41,096 bases of DNA from Planctomycetota bacterium (GTDB lineage: Bacteria > Planctomycetota > Planctomycetia > JALXBF01). Below, piece after piece: positions 32,583-41,013 of this stretch. How positions within the stretch are numbered: the first letter of the stretch is position 1; each line of letters begins with the position of its first letter. Location of the stretch: NCBI GenBank assembly GCA_026991575.1, contig JALXBF010000158.1, forward strand, positions 1-41,096, in the 5' to 3' direction. The notes under the pieces were generated by a model. It ran no database searches. It was given only the letters and a program-made list of their open reading frames with translations, and had not been told where the DNA came from. The position numbers and the translations under genes were made by a program.

Positions 32583-33470
32583 GACCGGCGCTTCTTCCGC
32601 GCCTTTTTCTGGCTCTTCTTTTTCTTCTTGCTCTTCTTTTTTTTTCTTCTTCTTGCTTTTCCTCTTCGTCTTGCTCGTCCTCTTCGCCTTGGCCTTCTTC
32701 TTCTGTTTCTTGGCCTTCTTCCCTTTCGGGCCTGACGCAGGTTTTGCTTCGTGTTGCTTCTTCGAGCCGGGCTGCGGGTTGGTCTTGACCTGGGGAGCGA
32801 CTCCTTCCACAGGGTCGCCCGCCGTCCGGTACGGGGTCGGCCTGCTGGGTTGCTTCTCTGAAGGCGATTCCTCGGCCGAGTCCGGTTCCTCGCTGTCGCG
32901 CTGCGAGACGTCTGCCGTTGCGCTCGGCCGGTCCCCGGCTGTCTCGTCCGGTGGCATGCCGCCTGTGTCAGGCTGGCGGTAGAGGTTCATGTAGCGGTCG
33001 ATTTCCGCCTTAGTGAACGGGCCTTCGGGCTTTTCCGCTTCGCTCAGTTCCTGATCCACGCCGCCGGTCTGCGCGCCGCTCCGCAGCTGGCGCACGAACT
33101 CCTGGCTGGTGCACACCTTGGCCTTTCTTCGCCGCGCCACATCGCGGATCCGTCGGTCTGAGCTGACGACCACCAGGTGGCGGGGGGCGCTATCCTGCTG
33201 AATCAACTGGATGATGACGTCGTCTGCTTCCGGAGCATCGATTGCGTTGATGATGTGCAGGCCGTAGCGTTGCTCGCGCCGCGGAGCCCACAGCGGTCGC
33301 TGGCGGGCGTCAAAGACGACTGTGACGCGGCCCGTCTGGCATCGGCGGAGTGCCCCGGAGAGTGTCTGCAGGAACCGGTCCAGCTCCTGGTCGTCGGGAG
33401 GCTGGTCCCGGCCTGTCCGGCGCGGCATCATGACAAAGAACAGGTTGAAGCCATCGATCAGATAACGCAC
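32520..33470 (-). CDS. NYN/YacP-like nuclease with Lys-rich tail; probable frameshift at an A9 run
   Basis: A NYN-domain (PIN-like) ribonuclease of the YacP type: MRYLIDGFNLFFVMMP with a metal-binding Asp6, RVTVVFDARQRP, GLHIINAIDAPEADDVIIQL and HLVVVSSDRRIRDVARRRKA (residues 1 to about 125). YacP proteins are thought to cleave mRNA or rRNA. The C-terminal part is acidic then very Lys/Arg-rich (KAKAKRTSKTKRKSKKKK). As written, the frame runs through nine A residues (minus strand, 32637-32645) into an acidic tail overlapping the glycerate kinase gene by 63 bases, giving 316 residues. With one A fewer it continues as a lysine tail (KKSKKKKKSQKKARKKRRS) and stops at 32579-32581, one base before the neighbour's end. 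That version is more plausible. Confidence 0.8.
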   Translation of the reverse strand: MRYLIDGFNLFFVMMPRRTGRDQPPDDQELDRFLQTLSGALRRCQTGRVTVVFDARQRPLWAPRREQRYGLHIINAIDAPEADDVIIQLIQQDSAPRHLVVVSSDRRIRDVARRRKAKVCTSQEFVRQLRSGAQTGGVDQELSEAEKPEGPFTKAEIDRYMNLYRQPDTGGMPPDETAGDRPSATADVSQRDSEEPDSAEESPSEKQPSRPTPYRTAGDPVEGVAPQVKTNPQPGSKKQHEAKPASGPKGKKAKKQKKKAKAKRTSKTKRKSKKKKKKEEQEEKEEPEKGAEEAPVLGYEDHAHVRDVGSCWARDE

Positions 33471-33584
33471 GCCTCGTTAACCACGCCGATAGATCCGTCC
33501 CCGGTCACGCGGACCGCCGTGAGAGCCAAGGGCTGAGACGCACCGAGTTCGTGCGGAAGTTCCCTGAACTGCAGACAACACGAC

Positions 33585-34748
33585 CTACAGCCCCGCGTCA
33601 TGCTTGGCCACCAGCTCATCGTCCACTTCCACGCCGGTGCCTGGCGCATCGGGCAGGATAAGCCAGCCCTTTTCGACGTGGGGCCGTTTCCTCAAATAGC
33701 CGCTGCCGACAAACTGCCGACCGTTCAGGTCACACGGTGCCGTGATCCCGAAGGCTGCGAACAGGTGGGCTCCCGTGCACATGCCCAGGTCCGTCTCGCA
33801 GAGCCCGGAACCCAATAGCTGGATGCCGGCAGCTTCGGCAAGCTGGCATTGTTGGCGAGCGGGCCAGAGTCCGCCGCACCGCTGCACCTTTGCGATGGCA
33901 ATGTCCAGCGCGTCGTTGCGGATGTATTCCAGCAGGTCCGTGACCGAAACGATGGACTCATCCACCGCGATCGGCACGGCCCCCAGCGACACGAGCCGGC
34001 GGAACTGGCTCGGGGCGTTGCCCCGCAGGGGCTGCTCAAAGGCAGCCACACCGAAGTCGGCCAATCTTCGCGCCTGTCTCATGGCTACGTCCAGCGTGTA
34101 GCCCTGATTGGCGTCGACCCAGAGAAACCGGTTACCGATTTCGTCTCGGACCGCGTGCACAATCGCCAGGTCGGTTTCCTCGCCGGCAAAGCCAATCTTG
34201 ACCTTGAATGCTTCATAGCCCAGCGCCAGCCCCTTGCGCGCTTCTTCGGCGGCTTCGTCGGGAGTGGTAGCGGAGATCAAGTAGCTGAGCTGGATGCGCT
34301 CTGCCCGGCGTGCACCGAGCAGGACGTAGAGCGGCACGTTGAGGCTGCGGGCGATCAGGTCGTGGATGGCGACGTCAATGCCGCTCTTGGCCAACGGCTG
34401 GCCGGTGCTTGTGCCGGGATTGATCGCGCTACCCATCTTGCGATGCAGACCGTCCACGTCCCAGACGGGATGTCCGAGCAGGGCCGGGCCGAGGTAGTGG
34501 CGGATGGTTGTCAGGATGGTCTCGGTCGTCTCATAGGTCCAAGTCGGGCAAGGCGTCACCTCGCCAAAGCCCCGCACGCCGTTGCTGCCTCGGACTTCCA
34601 CCAGCACACGGATCGTGGGCTCGCCCTGCACTGAGAACGTGCCGCCGGCCAGATGGAACGTCCCGGTTGCCGGCAACGCTAGGGCCGTGGCCTTGATGAC
34701 ATCGATCGTAACGTCCTTCAGGCAGTCTCTTACCAGTTCCCCACTCAT
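33585..34748 (-). CDS. Mandelate racemase/muconate-lactonizing enzyme family protein
   Basis: A 387-residue member of the enolase superfamily, muconate cycloisomerase or dipeptide epimerase subgroup. The catalytic pattern is complete: Lys182/Lys184 (FKVKIG), metal ligands Asp212 (VDANQGY), Glu238 (FEQPL) and Asp263 (VDESI), and Lys287 (AKVQRCGG). The capping region PGTSTGQPLAKSGIDVAIHD precedes the barrel. The fold removes a proton alpha to a carboxylate; substrates cannot be told by eye (N-acylamino acids, L-Ala-L-Glu or an acid sugar). ATG 34748 has GGAG nine bases upstream. It follows mgtE by 39 bases in what may be one transcript with the RraA-like gene. Confidence 0.85.
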   Translation of the reverse strand: MSGELVRDCLKDVTIDVIKATALALPATGTFHLAGGTFSVQGEPTIRVLVEVRGSNGVRGFGEVTPCPTWTYETTETILTTIRHYLGPALLGHPVWDVDGLHRKMGSAINPGTSTGQPLAKSGIDVAIHDLIARSLNVPLYVLLGARRAERIQLSYLISATTPDEAAEEARKGLALGYEAFKVKIGFAGEETDLAIVHAVRDEIGNRFLWVDANQGYTLDVAMRQARRLADFGVAAFEQPLRGNAPSQFRRLVSLGAVPIAVDESIVSVTDLLEYIRNDALDIAIAKVQRCGGLWPARQQCQLAEAAGIQLLGSGLCETDLGMCTGAHLFAAFGITAPCDLNGRQFVGSGYLRKRPHVEKGWLILPDAPGTGVEVDDELVAKHDAGL

Positions 34749-34787
34749 TGTGCGGCTCCGTGATGATACCTGCCCCGCCCAGCCCGA

Positions 34788-36137
34788 TCATGCAAGCAGC
34801 AGCCACCGGGCGCATTCTAGACAAATGAAAAAGCCGAATATGTCCGTCAGCGTGGTAAGCACCGGGTTGGCAGCCAGGGCCGGATCGACACCGAAACGGA
34901 GCATGACCAGCGGTAGGGCAGAGCCAACCAAGACGGCCCACACCGTGTTGGCGAACAGAGCGATGGCGAAGACCAGGCCCACGGCGGCGTCCCCTTGCCA
35001 GAGCCACGCGACGGTAAAGCCGAAGGCCGCCAGGAACAGACCGGTGAGCAGGCCAAGCGGCAGTTCACGGGACCAGACAAACGGAACGTCGCGTTCTCCC
35101 ACGAGGCCCAGGGCCATCTCGCGAATCGTAACCGCCAGCGACTGGGAGCCGGAGTTCCCACCCATGTCGGAGATGATGGGCAGGAAGACGGCCAGGGTGA
35201 TGAACGAGGTGAGCACATCCTGGTAGAGGGCGATCACCGAGGCGGCGGCAACGTCGAGCAGCAGGTTTGCCGCCAGCCACATGGATCGACCACCGAGCCG
35301 GCGGGGCAGCGGGTCGGTACGCAGCTCTTCGCCGCCTGCGATTCCGAAGAACCGCAGCAGCGTGCGACCGGCCTCGGCCTCAGCCGCCTCCTCAATGTCT
35401 GCCCGCCTTACCACGCCGACCAGCCGGCCGTGGTCGTCGACGACCGGAAAGCCAAAGAAGCTGCGGCTCCGGGCCAGCTCGAACAGCTCGCGGAGCGGCG
35501 TCCACGTGTACACGAACTCCGGGTCCTCGACCATGATGTCTCGGATCGGCGCCGCACCTGGCGCCAACAGCAGGTCACGCATCCGGAGCACACCGACCAG
35601 TCGCCCGTTTCGATCGACGACGTAAGCGTACTGAACGTCATAGCGCGCGTACTTCTCGGCGTGTCGCCGCAGGTCCTCGAGCACTTCATCGACCCTGGCC
35701 GTGTCCGGGTACGAGAGAAACTCGGTGATCATCAGGCCACCGGCCGTGTCCGGTGCGAAGGCGACCAGCTTCTCGGCTTCCTCCGCGTCCTCAGGACTCA
35801 TGGCCGCCAGCAGCTGCGCTTCGCGCTGGTCGGTGAGGCGAGCCAGCAGGTCCGCCTGGCGGTCGTGCGGCAACTCGTCCAGCAGCTCGGCGGCCTGTTC
35901 CAGCGGCAGGTCCGTGAGGACTTGGGCACTGACGTGATCGGGGAGCTGTTCCAGGAGGCGCGCAGCGGGCTGAATTGGCAGGTGCCGGACGAGCTCCACT
36001 CGGCTCTCTGGATCGAGCCGCAGCACGAAGCGAAGTAGGTCGTGGTGCTCGGCCCGGTCCAGTTCCTCCGCCAGACGGTGCCACTGGCGGGATTCGAACA
36101 GTTCGCGGAGTTGCTCCTCGGAGGCACGAGGCTTCAT
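34788..36137 (-). CDS. mgtE: Magnesium transporter MgtE
   Basis: A 449-residue homodimeric Mg2+ channel. The order is the MgtE N-domain with helical repeats (EHHDLLRFVLRLDPESRVEL, DLPLEQAAELLDELP, DRQADLLARL), two CBS domains (about 135-255, including YAYVVDRNGRLVGVLRMRDL and FPVVDDHGRLVGVVRRADIE), the linking plug helix, and five transmembrane helices from about residue 285. The pore signature PIISDMGGNSGSQSLAV is intact, and PALAANPVLTTLTDIFGF ends the membrane domain. In the known structure the CBS/N-domains sense cytoplasmic Mg2+ and close the pore. The start has AGGAG and overlaps the RraA-like stop by four bases. Confidence 0.95.
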   Translation of the reverse strand: MKPRASEEQLRELFESRQWHRLAEELDRAEHHDLLRFVLRLDPESRVELVRHLPIQPAARLLEQLPDHVSAQVLTDLPLEQAAELLDELPHDRQADLLARLTDQREAQLLAAMSPEDAEEAEKLVAFAPDTAGGLMITEFLSYPDTARVDEVLEDLRRHAEKYARYDVQYAYVVDRNGRLVGVLRMRDLLLAPGAAPIRDIMVEDPEFVYTWTPLRELFELARSRSFFGFPVVDDHGRLVGVVRRADIEEAAEAEAGRTLLRFFGIAGGEELRTDPLPRRLGGRSMWLAANLLLDVAAASVIALYQDVLTSFITLAVFLPIISDMGGNSGSQSLAVTIREMALGLVGERDVPFVWSRELPLGLLTGLFLAAFGFTVAWLWQGDAAVGLVFAIALFANTVWAVLVGSALPLVMLRFGVDPALAANPVLTTLTDIFGFFICLECARWLLLA

Positions 36138-36886
36138 GTTGAACTCCTTGGTTCGGTTCGCTTGAGCCGGTCGGCTAATTCTCGAATGCGCCGTTGCATC
36201 TCGGCGCGCGCCCGCCGATAACCCTCAAGCGTGACGCTGCCTGAGCGAGCGTAGTCGATGACCACGGCCTCCGCTTCCATGAATGCCTGGCAGGCCCGGG
36301 CGACGGCAGCAGCGATCTCAGCCGGAATCGTGGTCACGCCATTGGCGTCGCCGTGGATCAGGTCCCCGGGGTGGACGGTGACACCGCCGACGCGAACTGG
36401 GACGTTGATCTCCGGGAAGTGGCAGTATCCGTGCGAGCAAATGGTGCCGGTCGTGAAGACGGGAAACTCCAGGGCTCGAACCTGGGGTAGGTCCCGGCCC
36501 GCACCTGAAGTGACCAGCCCCACGGCTCCGAACGCTTTGTAGCTAGTACACATGACCTCGCCGAACACGGCAGCTACAGGCGGGTCGTCCAGATCCTGGA
36601 TCACGACAACCGCGGGGCCGGGCAGTTGTTGGATGAGCGCCAGTTGTTGCTCGAGACCTGCGTAGGACGCTCCGGCAGGTGGCGGCGCAGCGGCGCGGAA
36701 CGTCGCGGTGACGGCGTATCCGACCATGGGGGGTAGCTCGGGGAAGCATGCTTTGATGCGGGCGTCCATGTAGCCGACGTTCCGAGGTCGCACGTCGAAG
36801 AGCTCGATGACGTTGCAGATCGTCGGCGTATCAAACCGGCGCAGTAGCTCGAAATCCTCGGCAGTGAGCGGTTGAATTCTGGCCAT
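36134..36886 (-). CDS. RraA-like / HMG aldolase-family protein
   Basis: A 250-residue member of the RraA/4-hydroxy-4-methyl-2-oxoglutarate aldolase family. Seen: LRRFDTPTICNVIELFDVRP at the N-terminus, GYAVTATFRA, VVIQDLDDPPVAAVFGEV, the active-site LVTSGAGRDLPQV and VTVHPGDLIHGDANGV for metal binding. Family members include class II aldolases, oxaloacetate decarboxylases and the RNase E inhibitor RraA; the complete G-x-x-R-D/metal pattern favours a lyase. I take ATG 36886, with GGGAG eight bases upstream; the frame is open to 37024 but the extra 46 residues have no similarity. It overlaps mgtE by four bases, heading a three-gene minus-strand operon. Confidence 0.82.
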   Translation of the reverse strand: MARIQPLTAEDFELLRRFDTPTICNVIELFDVRPRNVGYMDARIKACFPELPPMVGYAVTATFRAAAPPPAGASYAGLEQQLALIQQLPGPAVVVIQDLDDPPVAAVFGEVMCTSYKAFGAVGLVTSGAGRDLPQVRALEFPVFTTGTICSHGYCHFPEINVPVRVGGVTVHPGDLIHGDANGVTTIPAEIAAAVARACQAFMEAEAVVIDYARSGSVTLEGYRRARAEMQRRIRELADRLKRTEPRSST

Positions 36887-37301
36887 GGCATAGCTCCCAC
36901 TGGGACCGGCACCAGCATTCGCCTGGGGCGATGAAGCGGTCACATCCCACAGAGCCCACGGGCCGGCCACGGACCGCAGCAATGCCCGTGGCGTTCCCTG
37001 ACGGCAGGCGCTAACTTGCCGCACGGCATTATTTCCGGTACGCGGCTGCTGGCGGCCGCCGATGTAACCGCATCAGCCTGGCGGCAACGTGTTCAGTTCG
37101 GCGGTCCGGAGCTGCCCGCACCAGGTGCCGGCGACTGCCTTCGGAGATGTCGGGCGGTTGTCCGAGAAGAGCGGACCCGTCAAAATGCTGAAAGTGCGTC
37201 GGCCGGAGAGCGGACGGCGGCTGTCCGCTGCCGAGACGGGTGGCAGCAGATGCAACGCTAGCGGGCAGAACGGCCTCGATCCAGGGACCTACGGAGTACT
37301 G
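36887..37301. other. Divergent intergenic region
   Basis: About 415 bases between the RraA-like gene and the helicase gene, which diverge. In the second half a 7-bp inverted repeat (AGCGGAC 37209-37215, GTCCGCT 37223-37229) lies in the helicase leader. Both genes have open upstream extensions here that look spurious. No clear promoter pair was found. Confidence 0.35.
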
Positions 37302-39791
37302 ATGCATCGGAACATGCCAGAACCGGGGCAGCGCTGGCTGCGGGTGCTGCAGCAGGTCGACGGCGCGGACCGCTGCCTGGTGCATGTCGAGGTGCTGCCG
37401 GCGCGTGAGGCCGTCTACCGCGAGCCTGCCGTGCCGTTACCGCCGCCACTGCGCCGGGCACTGGCACGGCTCGGGATTGAGCGTCTCTATGAGCATCAGG
37501 CGGTGGCGGTTGACCGAGTCCGTGATGGCCGGAACGTGGTTGTCGTCACGGGCACGGCTAGCGGCAAGACGCTCTGCTACAACCTGCCCGTACTAGAGGC
37601 CGTACTGCAGGACCACCAGGCCTGCGCGCTCTATCTGTATCCCACCAAGGCGCTCTGCCAGGACCAGTTCGCCGGCCTCCAGGACCTGATCCAGCCCGAG
37701 CCCAGACTCGTCTCCGCCGCACGGGCCGGCATCTACGACGGGGACACCCCGGTACCGGAACGCAAGAAGATTCGCGCCGAGGCCAATCTGGTGTTCACCA
37801 ACCCCGACATGCTGCATCGGGCATTCTTGCCTCATCATGCGCGGTGGGCACGACTGTTCGAACGGCTGCGGTACGTCATTCTTGATGAGCTGCACACGTA
37901 TCGCGGCATTTTCGGGGCCAATGTCGGCTGCCTGCTGCGCCGCCTGCGGCGCATCTGCCAGCACTACGGCTCTTCCCCACGGTTCATTGCCACCAGCGCG
38001 ACCATTGGCAATCCCGCGGAGCTGGCTGAGCGACTCGTCGGGTTGCCGTTCGAACTGATCGACCGCGACGGTTCACCCCGCGGCCGCCGCTTCTTCTGCT
38101 TCTGGAACCCCCCCGTCGTCGACTATGCTAGGGCCGTGCGTCGGCACGCCAACCGCGATGCGGTCAAGCTGTTAGCGGCGCTGATCAGCCACGGGGCCCA
38201 AGCCATTGCCTTCGGCCAGTCGCGCATGGGCGTGGAGCTGCTTTACCGGGAATTGAAGGAGGCTCTGGGGCGTGTGGGCGCGTCACTGGCGGATCGGGTC
38301 AAGGCATACCGGGGCGGTTATCTGCCGAATGAGCGGCGAGAGATCGAGCGTGCGCTGTTCAACGGCCGGTTGAAAGCCGTTGTGAGCACGAACGCGCTGG
38401 AACTTGGCATCGACGTCGGCAGCCTGGATGTGGCGGTGCTAGTGGGCTACCCCGGCACCATCGCCAGCACGTGGCAGCAGGCGGGGCGCGCGGGCCGGAC
38501 TCGCGAAGACAGTCTCGCCGTGCTCATCGCCCGCGATGACCCGATCGATCAGTTTCTCGTACGGCATCCCCGGTATTTTTTCGGCAACTCCCCCGAGCAC
38601 GCCGTCATCGACCCGGAGAATGTCTACATTCTCGTCCGCCACCTGGCGTGCGCCGCGTACGAGCTGCCGCTCGATGCGGAAAGCGACCCGAAGATCTTCG
38701 GGCAACGGACTCACCAACTGCTGGCCGCGCTGGAGGCGGAAGGCGTCTGCTCGCGGGTCGGCCAACGGTACCACTTCCGCCAGCAGGACAGCCCGGCTGC
38801 CCGCATCAGCCTGCGCCAGCTATGTGATCACACGGTCAGCATCGTGGAACGGTCGTCTTCCGGGGAACGCGACGGCGAGGTGATCGCGACGGTCGATGAG
38901 TTCAGCGCCGATCAGATCGTCTACCCTCAGGCCGTCTACATGCACGACGGCAAGACCTACGTGGTGACCGAGTATGACGTCCAGAAGCGGATTGCCTACG
39001 TTGAACGCCAGGACACGGGCTACTACACGCAGGCGATCGTGGACACGCAGGTGAGGATCCTGCGCGAGGAGAAGCACCATCTGATCGAGCTGGTTCTGGA
39101 AGCGATGGACGGTCCTGCGGCCGGCCAAGTCCGCGAACCGGATCGATACCGCGCTATGGTGCGGGCGGCCTTTGGACTGCCCAAGCCTCCCCCGCAGCAC
39201 AGCATCAACGGTGCCGCTACGCTGCGTGCCGCGACCGGAGATCTGAATGTGTCATGGACCACGATCTTCTTTAAGAAGATCCGGTTCAAGACGTACGAGA
39301 ACCTGGGTATGGGACCGGTGCACCTGCCTCGGCGCGAGTTCGACACGCAGGGGCTGTGGCTCACGCCATCGCCGTCGCTGCTTGCGCGGGCCGGTGCCGA
39401 ATCGGGAACGGTAGCGGCCGAAGCGCTGCTCGGCCTGTTGAATCTCTTGCTGCGCGCCGTGCCGTTCGTGTCGCTGGCCGAGCAGGCCGACATTGGCGGT
39501 ACGATCGACGCAGCCAACCTCGGCCAGCTCACCGTGTTCCTCTGGGATCGTTACCCCGGAGGGCTCGGCTACTGTGAACGCGCCTACAGCCGGCTGGATG
39601 AAGTGCTTAGGATCGCGCTGGAAATCGTCCGCGATTGCCCGTGTGCAAGCGGCTGCCCGAGCTGTGTGGGGGTTAGCCGCAGGCTGGGCATCTACGTGGA
39701 TCCAGACCTGGCCGGCCGCAACCCAATGCCCAACAAGCTCGCCGCACACCGGTTGTTGCAGCTACTATGCGTATCGAACCGCCGGCGGTGA
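37302..39791 (+). CDS. DEAH-type superfamily 2 helicase with DUF1998-like cysteine cluster (MrfA/YprA-like)
   Basis: An 829-residue DNA helicase of the MrfA/YprA/Hrq1-like group. RecA domain 1 has the Q-motif region GIERLYEHQ, Walker A GTASGKT (Lys89), PTKALCQDQ, the DELH box (from residue 195) and SATI. Domain 2 has STNALELGIDVGSLDVAVL and QQAGRAGRTR (from 392). A long middle and C-terminal part ends in four cysteines, CPCASGCPSC (779-788), expected to bind zinc as in the Bacillus member MrfA, which acts in repair of mitomycin-type crosslinks. The DNA-repair role is inferred. ATG 37302 with GGAG is chosen; the frame is open to 37089 without similarity there. The gene ends 25 bases before the convergent PD40 gene. 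Confidence 0.85.
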   Translation: MHRNMPEPGQRWLRVLQQVDGADRCLVHVEVLPAREAVYREPAVPLPPPLRRALARLGIERLYEHQAVAVDRVRDGRNVVVVTGTASGKTLCYNLPVLEAVLQDHQACALYLYPTKALCQDQFAGLQDLIQPEPRLVSAARAGIYDGDTPVPERKKIRAEANLVFTNPDMLHRAFLPHHARWARLFERLRYVILDELHTYRGIFGANVGCLLRRLRRICQHYGSSPRFIATSATIGNPAELAERLVGLPFELIDRDGSPRGRRFFCFWNPPVVDYARAVRRHANRDAVKLLAALISHGAQAIAFGQSRMGVELLYRELKEALGRVGASLADRVKAYRGGYLPNERREIERALFNGRLKAVVSTNALELGIDVGSLDVAVLVGYPGTIASTWQQAGRAGRTREDSLAVLIARDDPIDQFLVRHPRYFFGNSPEHAVIDPENVYILVRHLACAAYELPLDAESDPKIFGQRTHQLLAALEAEGVCSRVGQRYHFRQQDSPAARISLRQLCDHTVSIVERSSSGERDGEVIATVDEFSADQIVYPQAVYMHDGKTYVVTEYDVQKRIAYVERQDTGYYTQAIVDTQVRILREEKHHLIELVLEAMDGPAAGQVREPDRYRAMVRAAFGLPKPPPQHSINGAATLRAATGDLNVSWTTIFFKKIRFKTYENLGMGPVHLPRREFDTQGLWLTPSPSLLARAGAESGTVAAEALLGLLNLLLRAVPFVSLAEQADIGGTIDAANLGQLTVFLWDRYPGGLGYCERAYSRLDEVLRIALEIVRDCPCASGCPSCVGVSRRLGIYVDPDLAGRNPMPNKLAAHRLLQLLCVSNRRR

Positions 39792-39816
39792 GGCTGCCGA
39801 ACAGGGACGTCGCCTC

Positions 39817-40905
39817 CTAGGGAAGCAGAGAGTCGTTGAAGTCGGCCAGAAACAGTTGACTTTCCACGGTTCCGTTGCGGCCCTTCGACGTCCACATCAG
39901 CTTCTTGCCGTCGGGGCTGAAGACCGGCAACACATCGGCTGCCGGCGCGTACGTGACGCGAGCCATCGCGCCGGTTTCGACGTTCAGCACGTACAGGTCG
40001 AAGTTCGGCCGCCGACGTGGGTTGCTGTAGTCAGCGTAAGCGAAGACAACGTGTTTGCCGTTGGGATGCCAGTACGGTGCCCATGCTACCCCGGGCAGAT
40101 TCGTCAGCTTTCGCTCACCGCTGCCGTCGACGTTGATCACATAGATCTGCAGATAGCCCTCCCTGTCCCGGTCAGACCGGAAGATGATGCGTTTGCCCTC
40201 GGGGGAGAAGAACGGGCCACCGTCATAGCCGGGGGCGTTGGTAAGCTGGCGAACGTTCGAACCATCAGCGTCCATGATGTACAGGTCGGGATCCCCGTCG
40301 CGCGTCGAGCAGAAGACGATCTTGCTGCCGTCGGGCGAGTAGGCGCACTCAGCGTCGTAACCGGGGGAATTGGTCAGGTTTCGCAGGTTGGAACCGTCGC
40401 GGTTTGCTTCGAAGATTTCCATGTGCGGATCAAACGTCCACTCGTAACGCCGACGCCGCTTCGCCGGGTTTCGCCGCGCTTCCTCCAGGCGACGTCGCTC
40501 GGCGGCCTCCGTCTCGAGCACATCCGGATCCAGGTGACTGGAAGCGAAGATGATCTTGCGGCCACTGGGGTGGTAGAACGCACACGTGCACCGGCCCCGA
40601 CCGGTAGAAACCAGCCTGGGGATGCCGTCGTCCAACCTCATGGTGTAGATCTGGTAGAACGGATTCGGCCCACGGATTGCCTGGAAGATGATTTCCTGCT
40701 GGTCGGGCGAGAAGTAGGCCTCGCCCGCGGCCACAAAGTAGCGGGCTCCGGCCCGAGGATCCTCCACGTCGAACGTTAGCTGGCGGATGTTGCTCAGCCA
40801 GCGTGCTTCTTGTTCCTGCCAGCTCGGTTCTGGGTTCGCTGCAGCAAGCCAGCTCAAGGCCGTCAGGCCGACCAGTGTGGCAAGCAGGGGGAGCAAGCGT
40901 GACAT
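39817..40905 (-). CDS. Exported PD40 (TolB-like) beta-propeller protein
   Basis: A 362-residue exported protein. The signal peptide is MSRLLPLLATLVGLTALSWL and AAANPEP, and the rest is a six-bladed PD40 propeller: FSPDQQEIIF, YHPSGRKIIFASS, YSPDGSKIVFCSTRDGDP, FSPEGKRIIFRSDRDR, WHPNGKHVVFAY and FSPDGKKLMWTS. Between blades two and three is a charged helical insertion (ETEAAERRRLEEARRNPAKR) not typical of TolB. TolB itself binds Pal and needs its own N-terminal domain, which is absent here, so this is a TolB-like sensor or scaffold rather than TolB. The start at 40905 has a weak GGGAA. It is divergent from the cobalamin adenosyltransferase gene and convergent with the helicase gene. Confidence 0.82.
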   Translation of the reverse strand: MSRLLPLLATLVGLTALSWLAAANPEPSWQEQEARWLSNIRQLTFDVEDPRAGARYFVAAGEAYFSPDQQEIIFQAIRGPNPFYQIYTMRLDDGIPRLVSTGRGRCTCAFYHPSGRKIIFASSHLDPDVLETEAAERRRLEEARRNPAKRRRRYEWTFDPHMEIFEANRDGSNLRNLTNSPGYDAECAYSPDGSKIVFCSTRDGDPDLYIMDADGSNVRQLTNAPGYDGGPFFSPEGKRIIFRSDRDREGYLQIYVINVDGSGERKLTNLPGVAWAPYWHPNGKHVVFAYADYSNPRRRPNFDLYVLNVETGAMARVTYAPAADVLPVFSPDGKKLMWTSKGRNGTVESQLFLADFNDSLLP

Positions 40906-41013
40906 CGGACGGTTCCCGCAGGCGATTGCGTTGGAGTGGAAGGCACCGTCAGCGCGGTTAGCTGCTTGTGTATTCTACTTGTGCTACGGGAGTCCCTGGC
41001 CGGAGGACAAGGC

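Noticed and set aside
37089-37301. An N-terminal extension of the helicase by 71 residues
   Set aside because: The extension has no family similarity and lies in a likely 5' leader with an inverted repeat. ATG 37302 with GGAG fits the family better.
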